Shown piece after piece: positions 26,052 to 34,742 of a stretch of 64,000 nt of DNA. Each line of letters opens with the position of its first letter. The stretch's first letter is position 1. Position numbers and translations under genes: made by a program. This DNA comes from Caulobacter sp. X (GTDB lineage Bacteria > Pseudomonadota > Alphaproteobacteria > Caulobacterales > Caulobacteraceae), in assembly GCF_002742635.1 (NCBI RefSeq), contig NZ_PEGF01000001.1, positions 62,001-126,000 on the forward strand. Reading direction: 5' to 3'. Below the pieces are notes generated by a model. It was not told the DNA's origin. It worked only from the letters and a program-made list of their open reading frames with translations, and did no database searches.

Positions 26052-26969
26052 ATGACAACGATGACATATCTCGACGCACCCGCTCCGACGCGCCGCCTTC
26101 AGGCTGATGGACCCCAGATTTCCTCGGTGGCCTGGGGCATGTGGCGGTTCCGCGGCCAAGACGTCGCGGCGGCTCGCGGCCTGGTCGAGGCGGCGCTGGA
26201 CGCGGGCGTCACGCTCTTCGACACCGCCGACATCTACGGTCCCGACAACGGCGAGGCGTTCGGCGCCTCGGAAGCCCTGTTGGGGCGGGTTCTGGCGCAG
26301 GCGCCGACCCTGGCCCAGCGCATGGTGATCGCCACCAAGGGCGGCATCATTCCCAGCGTGCCCTATGACTCCAGCGCGACCTATCTGGAGAGCGCCATCG
26401 ACGCTTCGTTGCGTCGTCTGGGCGTCGAACATGTCGCCTTGTGGCAGATCCATCGTCCCGACATCCTGACCCATCCCGCCGAGATCGCTCGCGCGCTCGA
26501 AGCGGCGCACAAGGCCGGCAAGATCGGCGCGGTCGGCGTCTCCAACTACACGCCCTCGCAGGTCGAGGCGCTGGCCGCCCACCTGGCGTTGCCGGTGGTG
26601 TCTTGCCAGCCGGAGTTCTCGCCCTTGGCCATCGCGCCGTTGTCTGACGGCGTGCTGGATCAGGCTTTGGCCCGCAACATGACCGTCCTGGCCTGGTCGC
26701 CGTTGGGCGGTGGTCGCCTGGCCGCCCCGACCGATGATCGCACGCGCGCCGTCGCCGCTGTTCTGGACGAGATGGCCGAGGCCTTTGGCGTTTCACGCGC
26801 CGCCGCGGCCTACAGCTGGATCATGGCGCATCCGGCGCGACCGATCCCGATCGTCGGCTCGCAGACCGTGGCCCGCATCGCTGAAATTCCCGACGCGTAC
26901 AAGCCGCGTTGGACCCGCGCGGACTGGTACCGCGTGCTTGTCGCCTCCATGGGAGCTCCCTTGCCATGA
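26052..26969 (+). CDS. smoB: Aldo/keto reductase, SmoB-like (6-oxo-glucose reductase candidate)
   Basis: A 305-residue AKR of the YdhF type. The barrel shows the catalytic Asp/Tyr region DTADIYGPDNGEAFG, the Lys in VIATKGG, the His in LWQIHRPD, GVSNYTPSQVEAL, and the NADPH-binding end IPIVGSQTVARI. In the known sulfo-SMO pathway an NADPH-dependent AKR (SmoB) reduces 6-dehydro-glucose to glucose after desulfonation. The ATGA overlap with the monooxygenase gene supports that role. ATG 26061 and TTG 26019 are alternative starts. The symbol is by analogy. Confidence 0.8.
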   Translation: MTTMTYLDAPAPTRRLQADGPQISSVAWGMWRFRGQDVAAARGLVEAALDAGVTLFDTADIYGPDNGEAFGASEALLGRVLAQAPTLAQRMVIATKGGIIPSVPYDSSATYLESAIDASLRRLGVEHVALWQIHRPDILTHPAEIARALEAAHKAGKIGAVGVSNYTPSQVEALAAHLALPVVSCQPEFSPLAIAPLSDGVLDQALARNMTVLAWSPLGGGRLAAPTDDRTRAVAAVLDEMAEAFGVSRAAAAYSWIMAHPARPIPIVGSQTVARIAEIPDAYKPRWTRADWYRVLVASMGAPLP

Positions 26970-28033
26970 CTAAGCGCCCGCCTTGCGAGATCAGCTGGTT
27001 CTCCGCGCTGTGCGATGACGACTACGAGTTCCTGGGCGTGTCCGACCCGAAGCTGAAGTCCAGCTGGGAACACTGCCGCGACATCGTCCTGCAGGCCGAG
27101 AGCGGCGGCTTCGACAACATCCTGCTGCCGTCGGGTTATGAGCTTGGGATCGACACAACGGCCTTTGCCGCTGGCGTAGCCCCGCTGCTCAAGCGCATGC
27201 GCCTTTTGATGGCGGTGCGGATCGGCGAGATGTGGCCGCCGCAGCTGGCGCGCCAGATCGCCACCATCGACCGGATGCTGGGCGGCCGTCTGGCCGTCAA
27301 CATCATCTCTTCGGACATGCCGGGGGAGAAGCTGGCCTCGGCGCCGCGCTACGCCCGCACGGTCGAGGCGATGAGCATCCTGAAGACCATGCTGAACGGA
27401 GAAAGCCTCGACCACCAGGGCGAGTTCTGGAACCTGAAGCTGGATCCGCCGCGCGTCACCACGGTCTCGGGCAAGGCGCCGCAGCTCTATTTCGGCGGCC
27501 TGTCCGAGGACGCCCGCGAAGCCGCCGCCAAGGGCTGCGACGTGTTCCTGATGTGGCCCGATCGCAAGGAGGTCGTGGCCGAGATCATCGCCGACATGAC
27601 CGCCCGCGCCGCCAAGTATGGCCGCGCCCTGCGCTTTGGCTATCGCGCCCACGTCGTGGTCCGGGACACCGAGGCCGAGGCTCGCGCCGCGGCTGACCGT
27701 CTGCTCAGCAAGCTGGACGCCGACACCGGCGCGGCCATCCGCGCCAAGTCGCTCGACTCGACCTCGGCTGGCGTCCAGGCCCAGGCCGCCCTGCGCGAGA
27801 GCGCCAAGGACGACGGCTACGCCGAAGCCAACCTGTGGACAGGCGTCGGCCGCGCCCGCTCGGGCTGCGGCGCGGCGATCGTCGGTGATCCGGATCAGGT
27901 CCTGGCCAAGCTCAACGATTATCGCGACATGGGCATCGAGGCCTTCATCCTGTCGGGTTACCCGCACGCCGCCGAGGCCGATCTGTTCGCGCGCCACGTG
28001 CTGCCGAACATCGACCACGGGCCGTTAGGCTAG
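26966..28033 (+). CDS. smoC: LLM flavin-dependent monooxygenase, SmoC/SsuD-like
   Basis: A 355-residue FMNH2-dependent luciferase-fold monooxygenase of the alkanesulfonate type. Visible marks are SGGFDNILLPSGY, RQIATIDRMLGGRLAVNIIS, the conserved LYFGGLSEDARE and DVFLMWPD. Such enzymes oxidise the carbon bearing the sulfonate, releasing sulfite and an aldehyde. Next to a sulfoquinovosidase and an AKR, the best fit is sulfoquinovose monooxygenase (SmoC), giving sulfite and 6-dehydro-glucose. The start overlaps the smoB-like stop. SsuD-like activity on other sulfonates is the alternative. Confidence 0.82.
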   Translation: MTKRPPCEISWFSALCDDDYEFLGVSDPKLKSSWEHCRDIVLQAESGGFDNILLPSGYELGIDTTAFAAGVAPLLKRMRLLMAVRIGEMWPPQLARQIATIDRMLGGRLAVNIISSDMPGEKLASAPRYARTVEAMSILKTMLNGESLDHQGEFWNLKLDPPRVTTVSGKAPQLYFGGLSEDAREAAAKGCDVFLMWPDRKEVVAEIIADMTARAAKYGRALRFGYRAHVVVRDTEAEARAAADRLLSKLDADTGAAIRAKSLDSTSAGVQAQAALRESAKDDGYAEANLWTGVGRARSGCGAAIVGDPDQVLAKLNDYRDMGIEAFILSGYPHAAEADLFARHVLPNIDHGPLG

Positions 28034-28055
28034 ACCGGGCAAGGGGAGGCGCGTC

Positions 28056-28640
28056 ATGGCTCATCCTCGCAACGGACGTCCGTTCGTCGTCGGTTTGGGC
28101 GGCGTGGCGGGCTCCAGTTCGTCCACCGAGCGCGCGTTGGCGATAGCGTTGAAGACTGTCGAGGCGCGCGGCGTCGAGACCCAGCTGTTCGGCGGCGATT
28201 TCCTGGCCACCTTGCCGATCTACGCGCCCAAAGCCGCCTCGCGTACGCCCGAAGAGCTGGCCTTCGTCGAGGCCGTTCGTCGCGCCGACGGCCTGATCAT
28301 CGCCTCGCCGGGCTATCACGGCAGCATTTCAGGCGTGATCAAGAACGCGCTGGACCTGTTGGAGGAGACGGCTCGGGACGGGCGCGTCTATCTCACCGGC
28401 ATGCCGGTGGGCCTCATCGTAACGGCTTACGGCTGGCAGGCGACCGGCAGCACCATCGCGACCTTGCGCTCCATCGTTCACGCCCTGCGCGGCTGGCCGA
28501 CGCCGATGGCCGCCGCCATCAACAGTTCCACGTCGCGCTTCGGCGAGGACGGGACCTGTGACGACCCCGCCGCCATCGGACAGCTGACCCTGGTCGGGGA
28601 CCAGGTCGCCGACTTCCTGCAGCTCAAGCTGTCGGCATGA
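28056..28640 (+). CDS. smoA: NAD(P)H-dependent FMN reductase, SmoA role
   Basis: A 194-residue flavodoxin-fold reductase. The FMN phosphate loop is GLGGVAGSSSSTERAL, and IIASPGYHGSISGVIKNALDLLE is the conserved flavin-contact stretch of PF03358 proteins such as SsuE. It lies 22 bp after the monooxygenase gene and would supply reduced FMN to it, the task of SmoA in Agrobacterium. Whether it belongs to the same reductase subfamily as Agrobacterium SmoA is not known to me, so the symbol marks function only. Confidence 0.82.
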   Translation: MAHPRNGRPFVVGLGGVAGSSSSTERALAIALKTVEARGVETQLFGGDFLATLPIYAPKAASRTPEELAFVEAVRRADGLIIASPGYHGSISGVIKNALDLLEETARDGRVYLTGMPVGLIVTAYGWQATGSTIATLRSIVHALRGWPTPMAAAINSSTSRFGEDGTCDDPAAIGQLTLVGDQVADFLQLKLSA

Positions 28641-28703
28641 GGGGCTGCAAGGGGAGACAGTTTTTCTAGGAAGACCAACGCCTCCACGAGGGGCAGATAA
28701 ACA

Positions 28704-28720
28704 CCTACCGGAAAGGTAGG
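28704..28720. promoter_or_regulatory. Palindrome just upstream of the TBDR start
   Basis: CCTACC-N5-GGTAGG is a perfect 6-bp inverted repeat 20 bp before the receptor ATG. The run AGGGAGGGATAGGAC after it supplies the ribosome-binding site. It may be an operator or an mRNA hairpin that tunes receptor translation. Confidence 0.35.
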
Positions 28721-28740
28721 ATTAAAGGGAGGGATAGGAC

Positions 28741-31074
28741 ATGAAGAAGAGTACGCACCGTGGCGCCATGCTTAGCGGCGCCGCGATGGTTCTGGCGCTG
28801 AGCGCCGTTTCGGCCACGGCGGCCTACGCGCAGTCCAGCCAGGACGCTCCGGTGATCGAGGAGATCATCGTCACCGCCCAGAAGCGGTCCGAGAATGTCC
28901 AGAAGGTTCCGATCGCCATCAGCGTCGTCAGCGGCGAGGCGATGGAGCGGGCCAACATCAACTCGGCTGAACAGCTGATTCAGGCCGCCCCCTCGCTGAC
29001 CTTCCGGAAGGGCAACACCAACAAGGACTCTGCCCTGACCGTTCGCGGCGTCGGCACCGTCTCCTTCGCCTCGGGCGTCGAGCCGTCGGTCTCGACCGTC
29101 GTCGATGGCGTGGTCTATGCCCGCAGCGGCCAGGCCACCGCCGACTTCCTGGATCTGGAACGCATCGAAATCCTGCGTGGCCCGCAAGGCACCTTGTTCG
29201 GCAAGAACGCCTCGGCCGGCGTGATCAGCATGATCACGCGCGCGCCTAGCCAGGAAAGGAAAGGCTATCTCGACGCGGCCTATTACCAGGGCAACGAATA
29301 CCGCGTGCGCGGCTCGGTCTCGGGACCGCTGTCGGAGACCTTGGCCGGATCGCTGGCCGGGTTCTTCAGCCACTTCGACGGCAACGGCAAGAACGTCTTC
29401 AACGGCCACGACATCAACGGCTATGAGCACAACGGGGTGCGTGGCCGCCTGCGCTGGACGCCGACCGCCGACCTGACCGTCGACCTGATCGCCGACTACT
29501 CGCACAATGTCGATAACGGCTATGCCGACAGCATCGGCACGGTGTTCTCCAGCGCCTACAACGACAACGTCTTCCTGCCGTCGCTGAAGCCGCTAACGCC
29601 CAACGACGACAACAAGGACATCGACAACGATCGCGACCCGTCGACCAAGGACATCAACAGCGGCTTCTCGGCCCAGGTGAACTGGTCGCTGGGCGACTAC
29701 ACCCTGACCTCGATCACGGCCTATCGGAACTGGAAGAATTACCAGGTCCGCGACGGCGATTTCCGGTCAGACGCGCCGAGCTATGTGGCCGTGGGCGCTC
29801 TGGCCGCGGACATCCGCACGGAGGACTATGGCCGGCTGAACTTCGACCAGTTCACCCAGGAACTGCGGATCGCCTCGCCGGTGGGCCACTTCTTCGAATA
29901 TGTCGCGGGCCTCTATTACTACCACACCTGGGAGAGCAACTATTTCGTCCGGACGGTGACCTCGTGCACCGCCTCGACCTTGGCGCCGGTGACCTTGGGC
30001 GCCCTCGGAACGGCGACGCCGTGCGCGCCGGGCGCCTCGACCTACACGGCCAATTCCGGCATCGGCAATTTCCAGACCACGCTCGAGAACTACGCCGCCT
30101 TCGGCCAAGGCACGCTGAACTTCAGCGACCGCTTGCGGGGCATCTTCGGCGCGCGCTGGACGCATGACTCCATCGACTTCGTCCACCGTCGCCTGCGCAC
30201 CACCGGCGCGGCCGCGCTTAGCGGCGTCAACCCGACCTTCTCGGGCGTGGGCGGCACCGACTCCAGCGGCTGGTCGGGCAAGGTCGGCGCGCAGTACGAC
30301 CTGACCCCGAAGATCATGGCCTATGGCAGCTACACGCGCGGCTACAAGGGCCCGGCCATGAACGTGTTCTTCAACATGCAGGCCACCGACAACTTCGGCA
30401 TCTCGCCCGAGACCTCCGACGCCTACGAGCTGGGTCTGAAGTCGCGTCTGTTGGACGGCCGCCTGGTTTTGAACCTCTCGGTCTTCGATACGACCTTCAA
30501 CAATTTCCAGGCCACCAACCTGGACGTGATCGGCACCACCGTCGTCTCGCGCCTGACGAACGCCGGCACGGTCTCGACCAAGGGCTTCGAAAGCGACTTC
30601 ACCTTCGAACCGGTCCGCAATCTGCGCTTCACCGGCGGCTATGCGTACATCGACGCCAAGATCGACAAGTTCAAATGCCCGCCCACCGGCACGTGCACGG
30701 CGCTGGCCATCAACGGCAAGCCGCTGCCGCTGTCGTCGAAGCACAAGGTCTCGATCAACACGACGTACTTCGTGCCTCTGGAAGGCCAGAAGTTCGACTT
30801 GGATTTCGGAGCCGGCGTTCAATACCAGAGCAAGATGGGCTTCGACATCAACCAGAACCCCTACGCGATCCAGAAGGGCTACACGACGGTCGACGCCAGC
30901 GTCGCCTTCGTCAGCAAGGATCAGAAGTTGCGCCTGGCGCTGGTGGGCAAGAACCTCACCGACCAGCACTTCGTGATCAACCGTATCCCGAACGGCTCCT
31001 CGTTCATGCGGCAGATCACGCCGCGTGATGGCGAGCGCTATTTCGGCGCGACGGTCCGCTACAACTTCAACTGA
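28741..31074 (+). CDS. TonB-dependent receptor of the sulfoquinovose cluster
   Basis: A 777-residue outer-membrane receptor. It has a signal peptide (cleavage near AAYA-QSS), a TonB-box-like segment EEIIVTAQKR, a plug with LTVRGVG, VDGVVYARSG, LERIEILRGPQGTLFGKNASAGVISMITR, and a beta-barrel ending in VRYNFN, an unusual final Asn after Phe. It lies 100 bp after the FMN reductase and is followed by a GC hairpin and the sulfoquinovosidase. It probably imports sulfoquinovose or sulfoquinovosyl glycerol across the outer membrane. That substrate is inferred from neighbours only. Confidence 0.88.
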   Translation: MKKSTHRGAMLSGAAMVLALSAVSATAAYAQSSQDAPVIEEIIVTAQKRSENVQKVPIAISVVSGEAMERANINSAEQLIQAAPSLTFRKGNTNKDSALTVRGVGTVSFASGVEPSVSTVVDGVVYARSGQATADFLDLERIEILRGPQGTLFGKNASAGVISMITRAPSQERKGYLDAAYYQGNEYRVRGSVSGPLSETLAGSLAGFFSHFDGNGKNVFNGHDINGYEHNGVRGRLRWTPTADLTVDLIADYSHNVDNGYADSIGTVFSSAYNDNVFLPSLKPLTPNDDNKDIDNDRDPSTKDINSGFSAQVNWSLGDYTLTSITAYRNWKNYQVRDGDFRSDAPSYVAVGALAADIRTEDYGRLNFDQFTQELRIASPVGHFFEYVAGLYYYHTWESNYFVRTVTSCTASTLAPVTLGALGTATPCAPGASTYTANSGIGNFQTTLENYAAFGQGTLNFSDRLRGIFGARWTHDSIDFVHRRLRTTGAAALSGVNPTFSGVGGTDSSGWSGKVGAQYDLTPKIMAYGSYTRGYKGPAMNVFFNMQATDNFGISPETSDAYELGLKSRLLDGRLVLNLSVFDTTFNNFQATNLDVIGTTVVSRLTNAGTVSTKGFESDFTFEPVRNLRFTGGYAYIDAKIDKFKCPPTGTCTALAINGKPLPLSSKHKVSINTTYFVPLEGQKFDLDFGAGVQYQSKMGFDINQNPYAIQKGYTTVDASVAFVSKDQKLRLALVGKNLTDQHFVINRIPNGSSFMRQITPRDGERYFGATVRYNFN

Positions 31075-31085
31075 TACCCCCCTGC

Positions 31086-31122
31086 GGGCCCGGCCGCTCT
31101 CTCTCGCTGCCTGGCCGGGCCC
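31086..31122 (+). terminator. Hairpin between TBDR and sulfoquinovosidase genes
   Basis: GGGCCCGGCC and GGCCGGGCCC form a perfect 10-bp stem around a 17-nt loop, followed by GACTTCTTGTTC with a partial T run. It starts 12 bp after the receptor stop and probably ends or thins transcription before the enzyme genes. Confidence 0.65.
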
Positions 31123-31167
31123 GACTTCTTGTTCACCAAGCCGCGTCGCACGCGGCGGAGGCCGCCA

Positions 31168-33177
31168 GTGCTCGAATACCGTGTCCTCGCAAATGGATTC
31201 GTCCTGCTGGCCGGCGGCCGTGAGGTTCTGCGGCACACCCCGGAAGCGCCATGCGTCTTCGTCGGCGTCGGCGAAGCCGAGGTCCGGATGGCGCGGGGCA
31301 ACTTCGCGATCTCCGACTATGTCACCGAGCGGGTCGCGCTGCGCGCCGCCGTGGCCGAGAAAAAGGGCGACCGTGTCCGCATCAGCTTTTCAATCGAGGC
31401 CGGAACGCCCGAACGTCTTGCGATCGAGGTCCTGAGTAACGGCCGCGTCCTGTTCCAGGCTGGCGGCGCGCCGATCAACCGCCTGTGGCTTCGCCTCGTC
31501 GCCGACGCCGGCGAGAATGTCTGGGGCGCCGGCGAGCAGATGTCCTATTTCGACCTGCGCGGCCGCCACTTCCCGCTATGGACCTCCGAACCCGGAGTCG
31601 GCCGGGACAAGTCGACCCAGATCACCTGGATGGCAGACCAGGTCGGGGCGGGCGGGGACTATTTTCACACCAACTATCCTCAGCCGACCTTCGTCTCCTC
31701 GCGGCGCTACGCGGCGCATTTCGAGACCACGGCCTATGCTGCGTTCGACTTCCGCCACGAGGCCTTCCACGAGATCGAGGTCTGGGAAGTCCCCGAGCGG
31801 ATCGAATTCTACGCCGCCGACACCTTCGTCGAGATCGTCAGCGCCTTGTCGGAACGTTTCGGGCGACAGCCGCCGCTGCCGGACTGGGTGCTGGATGGGG
31901 CGATCATCGGCCTCAAGCAGGGCGACGAGAGCTTCAAGCGCCTGGAGGCTTTCACGAACTCGGGCGCGGCGATCTCGGGCCTTTGGTGCGAGGACTGGGT
32001 GGGCCTGCGCATCACCTCGTTCGGCAAGCGCCTGTTCTGGAATTGGAAGTGGAACGCTCAGCGCTATCCAGGCCTCGATCGGAAGATCGTCGAGCTGGCC
32101 GAGCGGGGCATACGCTTCCTGGGCTATGTGAACCCTTATCTCTGCATCGACGGCGATCTCTATCCGGTCGCGCGCGACGCCGGCTATCTGGCCCTTCGCC
32201 AGGACGCCGACGAGCCCTACATCGTCGACTTCGGCGAGTTTGACTGCGGTGTGGTCGACTTCACCAATCCCGCGGCGGCCGACTGGTTCGCCGAACATGT
32301 GATCGGCCGCGAAATGCTCGACTTCGGCCTGTCGGGCTGGATGGCGGACTTTGGCGAATATCTGCCGACTGACGTGCGCTTGGCCAATGGCGTGGACGGC
32401 ATGCTGATGCACAACGCCTGGCCGACCCTGTGGGCCAAGGTCAACGCCGACGCCGTCGCCAGCCGGGGTAAGACGGGCGATGCCCTGTTCTTCATGCGGG
32501 CTGGCTATACGGGCGTGCAGCGCTACTGCCCGCTGTTATGGGCTGGCGATCAGTCGGTGGACTTTTCGCGGCACGACGGCATCGGCACGGTGATCGTCGC
32601 GGCGTTGTCGTCGGGCCTGCTGGGCAACGCCTACCACCACAGCGACATCGGCGGGTACACCAGCCTGTTCGGCAATGTCCGCACCGCCGAGCTGCTGATG
32701 CGCTGGAGCGAGATGGCGGCTTTCACCGCCGTGATGCGCTCGCACGAGGGCAATCGTCCCGACGAAAACCTGCAGCTGGACCAGGACCCGGAGGTGCTCG
32801 CCCACTTCGCGCGCATGACCAAGGTCTACCGCCACCTCGCGCCCTACATCAGGCGGCTTCGCGATGAGGCGGCCGGGCAGGGCCTCCCGCTGCAGCGACC
32901 GCTATTCCTGCATCATGAAGATGACCCGGCGACCTATGCCGAGCAGACCCAGTACCTGTTCGGGCGAGACCTGCTGGTGGCGCCGGTGATCGAGGAAGGG
33001 CGCAAGGCTCGCGCGGTCTATCTGCCCACGGGCGCGGACTGGGTCCATCTGTGGTCGGGGCAACTTTTCGCGGGCGGCCAGCATGTCGAGACGCCGGCGC
33101 CCCTGGGAAAGCCACCTGTCTTCTATCGCGGGGACGCGCCCGACGCGGCCTTGTTCCGAGATCTGCGGACGTTCTGA
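31168..33177 (+). CDS. smoI: GH31 sulfoquinovosidase
   Basis: A 669-residue retaining alpha-glycosidase close to E. coli YihQ (678). The nucleophile is Asp394 (GWMADFGEYLPTD) and the acid/base is Asp461 (WAGDQSVDF), each 11 residues before the E. coli positions D405 and D472. The sulfonate-binding set is K250, E275, R288, W291 and Y497, the KERWY pattern of the Agrobacterium enzyme; E. coli has QQRWY. There is no signal peptide, so it acts in the cytoplasm on sulfoquinovosyl glycerol and similar glycosides. The start GTG 31168 has GGAGG 6 nt upstream; a TTG at 31129 is less likely. Confidence 0.93.
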   Translation: MLEYRVLANGFVLLAGGREVLRHTPEAPCVFVGVGEAEVRMARGNFAISDYVTERVALRAAVAEKKGDRVRISFSIEAGTPERLAIEVLSNGRVLFQAGGAPINRLWLRLVADAGENVWGAGEQMSYFDLRGRHFPLWTSEPGVGRDKSTQITWMADQVGAGGDYFHTNYPQPTFVSSRRYAAHFETTAYAAFDFRHEAFHEIEVWEVPERIEFYAADTFVEIVSALSERFGRQPPLPDWVLDGAIIGLKQGDESFKRLEAFTNSGAAISGLWCEDWVGLRITSFGKRLFWNWKWNAQRYPGLDRKIVELAERGIRFLGYVNPYLCIDGDLYPVARDAGYLALRQDADEPYIVDFGEFDCGVVDFTNPAAADWFAEHVIGREMLDFGLSGWMADFGEYLPTDVRLANGVDGMLMHNAWPTLWAKVNADAVASRGKTGDALFFMRAGYTGVQRYCPLLWAGDQSVDFSRHDGIGTVIVAALSSGLLGNAYHHSDIGGYTSLFGNVRTAELLMRWSEMAAFTAVMRSHEGNRPDENLQLDQDPEVLAHFARMTKVYRHLAPYIRRLRDEAAGQGLPLQRPLFLHHEDDPATYAEQTQYLFGRDLLVAPVIEEGRKARAVYLPTGADWVHLWSGQLFAGGQHVETPAPLGKPPVFYRGDAPDAALFRDLRTF

Positions 33178-33186
33178 GGACAGCCC

Positions 33187-34413
33187 ATGACCTTCAAGCT
33201 CGACCGCCGTTTCCTGCTGGCCCTGCTGATCTTCGCCAGCATCCTCAACTATGCAGACCGCCAGATCATCGCGATCCTCAAGCCCATGCTGCAGGAGGAT
33301 CTGCACTGGACTGACGCCGACTACGGCCATCTGGCCGCGATGTTCCAGCTATCGGCCGCGGTGGCGTTCCTGTTCACCGGATGGTTCACCGATCGCGTCG
33401 GACTGAAGGTCGCCAATCCCCTGGCCGTCGGCTCCTGGAGCCTGGCGGCCATGGCGCACGGCCTGGCCCACACCGTCGCGCAGTTCACCGTGGCGCGGGT
33501 GGCGCTGGGCGCGACCGAGGCCCTGGGCACGCCGACGGGGATCAAGACCATCAGCGCGGCCTTCGACGCCCGATCGCGATCCCTGGCGCTGGGGCTATTC
33601 AACGCCGCAAGCAATATCGGAGCCGTTGTCACCCCGCTGTTTGTGCCGTTCCTCGCGGCGGCGGTCGGCTGGCGAAACACCTTCGCCATCGTCGGCGGCG
33701 CTGGACTGCTGTGGGTGGCCGTCTGGTTCGCCAGCGGCGCGGGCAAGTCCGAGGTGTTCCAGCCGCGCCCGGCTGACCCCGGCCGGGACGGAGCGGAGAG
33801 GGTGCGCTGGGTCGATGTGCTGCGTGATCGCGCCACTTGGGCGATCGTCGGAGCCAAGGCTTTGTTCGATCAGGTCTGGTGGTTCCTGCTGTTCTGGACC
33901 CCGGACCTGTTCCACCGGGTGTTCGGCCTGAGCATGAAGGCCTTCGCCGTTCCGCTGGCCGTCATCTACATGATCGCCGCCGCGGGTTCGCTGATCGCAG
34001 GCGCGACCGTCAACCGGCTGCTGGCCAAGGGCTGGTCGGTGAACCGGGCCCGCAAGACGGTGATGCTGGTCTGCGCGCTGCTGGTCGTGCCCGCGCCCTT
34101 GGTGCTGCACGCGCCCAGCCCATGGATCGCGACCTTGCTGCTCGGCATGACCCTGGCCGCTCACCAAGGCTTCTCGGTCAATGTCTTCGGGATCATCACC
34201 GACGTGGTGCCGAACCAGCGCGTGGGTACGGTCACCAGCCTGGGCGCTCTGGCGGGAAACCTTTCGGGCATGGCGGTTCTGCAATTGGCGGGGATGCTGC
34301 TGACCAGCGGCGTCGGCTATCTGCCGCTGTTTCTAATGGCCGCCGCGGCCTACCTGTTGGCTTTGGCCTGGATACATGTGTGGCTCCCCACGCTTCGGTT
34401 AGCCAACCTCTGA
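33187..34413 (+). CDS. MFS permease (hexuronate/anion:cation symporter-like), probable sulfoquinovoside importer
   Basis: A 408-residue, 12-helix MFS protein. ASILNYADRQIIAILKPMLQEDLHWTDADYGHL at the N terminus and the GATEALGTPTGIKTISAAFD loop match the anion:cation symporter group (ExuT/GarP-type), which carries sugar acids. It follows the sulfoquinovosidase by 9 bp. It probably brings the anionic sugar sulfonate into the cytoplasm, replacing the ABC importer of the Agrobacterium smo cluster. The substrate is inferred from context. Confidence 0.83.
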   Translation: MTFKLDRRFLLALLIFASILNYADRQIIAILKPMLQEDLHWTDADYGHLAAMFQLSAAVAFLFTGWFTDRVGLKVANPLAVGSWSLAAMAHGLAHTVAQFTVARVALGATEALGTPTGIKTISAAFDARSRSLALGLFNAASNIGAVVTPLFVPFLAAAVGWRNTFAIVGGAGLLWVAVWFASGAGKSEVFQPRPADPGRDGAERVRWVDVLRDRATWAIVGAKALFDQVWWFLLFWTPDLFHRVFGLSMKAFAVPLAVIYMIAAAGSLIAGATVNRLLAKGWSVNRARKTVMLVCALLVVPAPLVLHAPSPWIATLLLGMTLAAHQGFSVNVFGIITDVVPNQRVGTVTSLGALAGNLSGMAVLQLAGMLLTSGVGYLPLFLMAAAAYLLALAWIHVWLPTLRLANL

Positions 34414-34480
34414 GGACCAGAGTTCTACGCGGCCCGCCAGGGTCGCCGAGCCGTTAACGCTCGGTCGCCCCGCCGACAGG

Positions 34481-34624
34481 ATGGGCCAGGCGAGCCGCCA
34501 GCCGGAGGATCTTCCCAGCGAGGCGCGGCCCCTGGCGATCGACCTCAACGCGCTGCTTGAGGGCAATCTTGAGATGCTGCGGCGAGCCCACACCAAAGGC
34601 GGGGCGGGGCTTCCAAGTCCGTGA
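34481..34624 (+). CDS. Small ORF or gene remnant of unknown function
   Basis: A 47-codon frame with a G/C-rich third position and a plausible hydrophilic peptide (LAIDLNALLEGNLEMLRRA in the middle), unlike the noise around it. It has no clear ribosome-binding site. It may be the tail of a lost gene, because it sits between two operons and next to an AT-rich block. I do not recognise it. Confidence 0.2.
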   Translation: MGQASRQPEDLPSEARPLAIDLNALLEGNLEMLRRAHTKGGAGLPSP

Positions 34625-34721
34625 ATCAGCACGCGCTACTCTCTATAATTTCAGAAGCCAGCCCTGCAGCGCGAGAGGCGCATCTTCACGTTCGTCAATC
34701 CCTTTATTTGGGTAATTTTTT

Positions 34722-34742
34722 GCCTTTGGCTTGGGCAAAGGC
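34722..34742. promoter_or_regulatory. Palindrome in AT-rich promoter region
   Basis: GCCTTTG and CAAAGGC form perfect 7-bp arms with a 7-nt spacer, about 195 bp before the TBDR start at 34937. The T run precedes the hairpin on the plus strand, so it is not a plus-strand terminator. A regulator site is more likely. Confidence 0.35.

Noticed and set aside
26966..28033. Simple SsuD sulfur-scavenging role for the LLM monooxygenase
   Set aside because: No ssu-type ABC transporter is present, and the flanking sulfoquinovosidase, AKR, exporter and LacI gene fit dissimilation of a sugar sulfonate better.
29767..31236. 489-codon minus-strand frame in the sulfoquinovose receptor
   Set aside because: Antisense to a clear TBDR barrel; repetitive Arg/Ala/Val/Gly composition.
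34722..34742. GCCTTTG/CAAAGGC hairpin as a terminator
   Set aside because: The T run lies before the hairpin on the plus strand, and no minus-strand gene ends there. Kept only as a possible regulator site.
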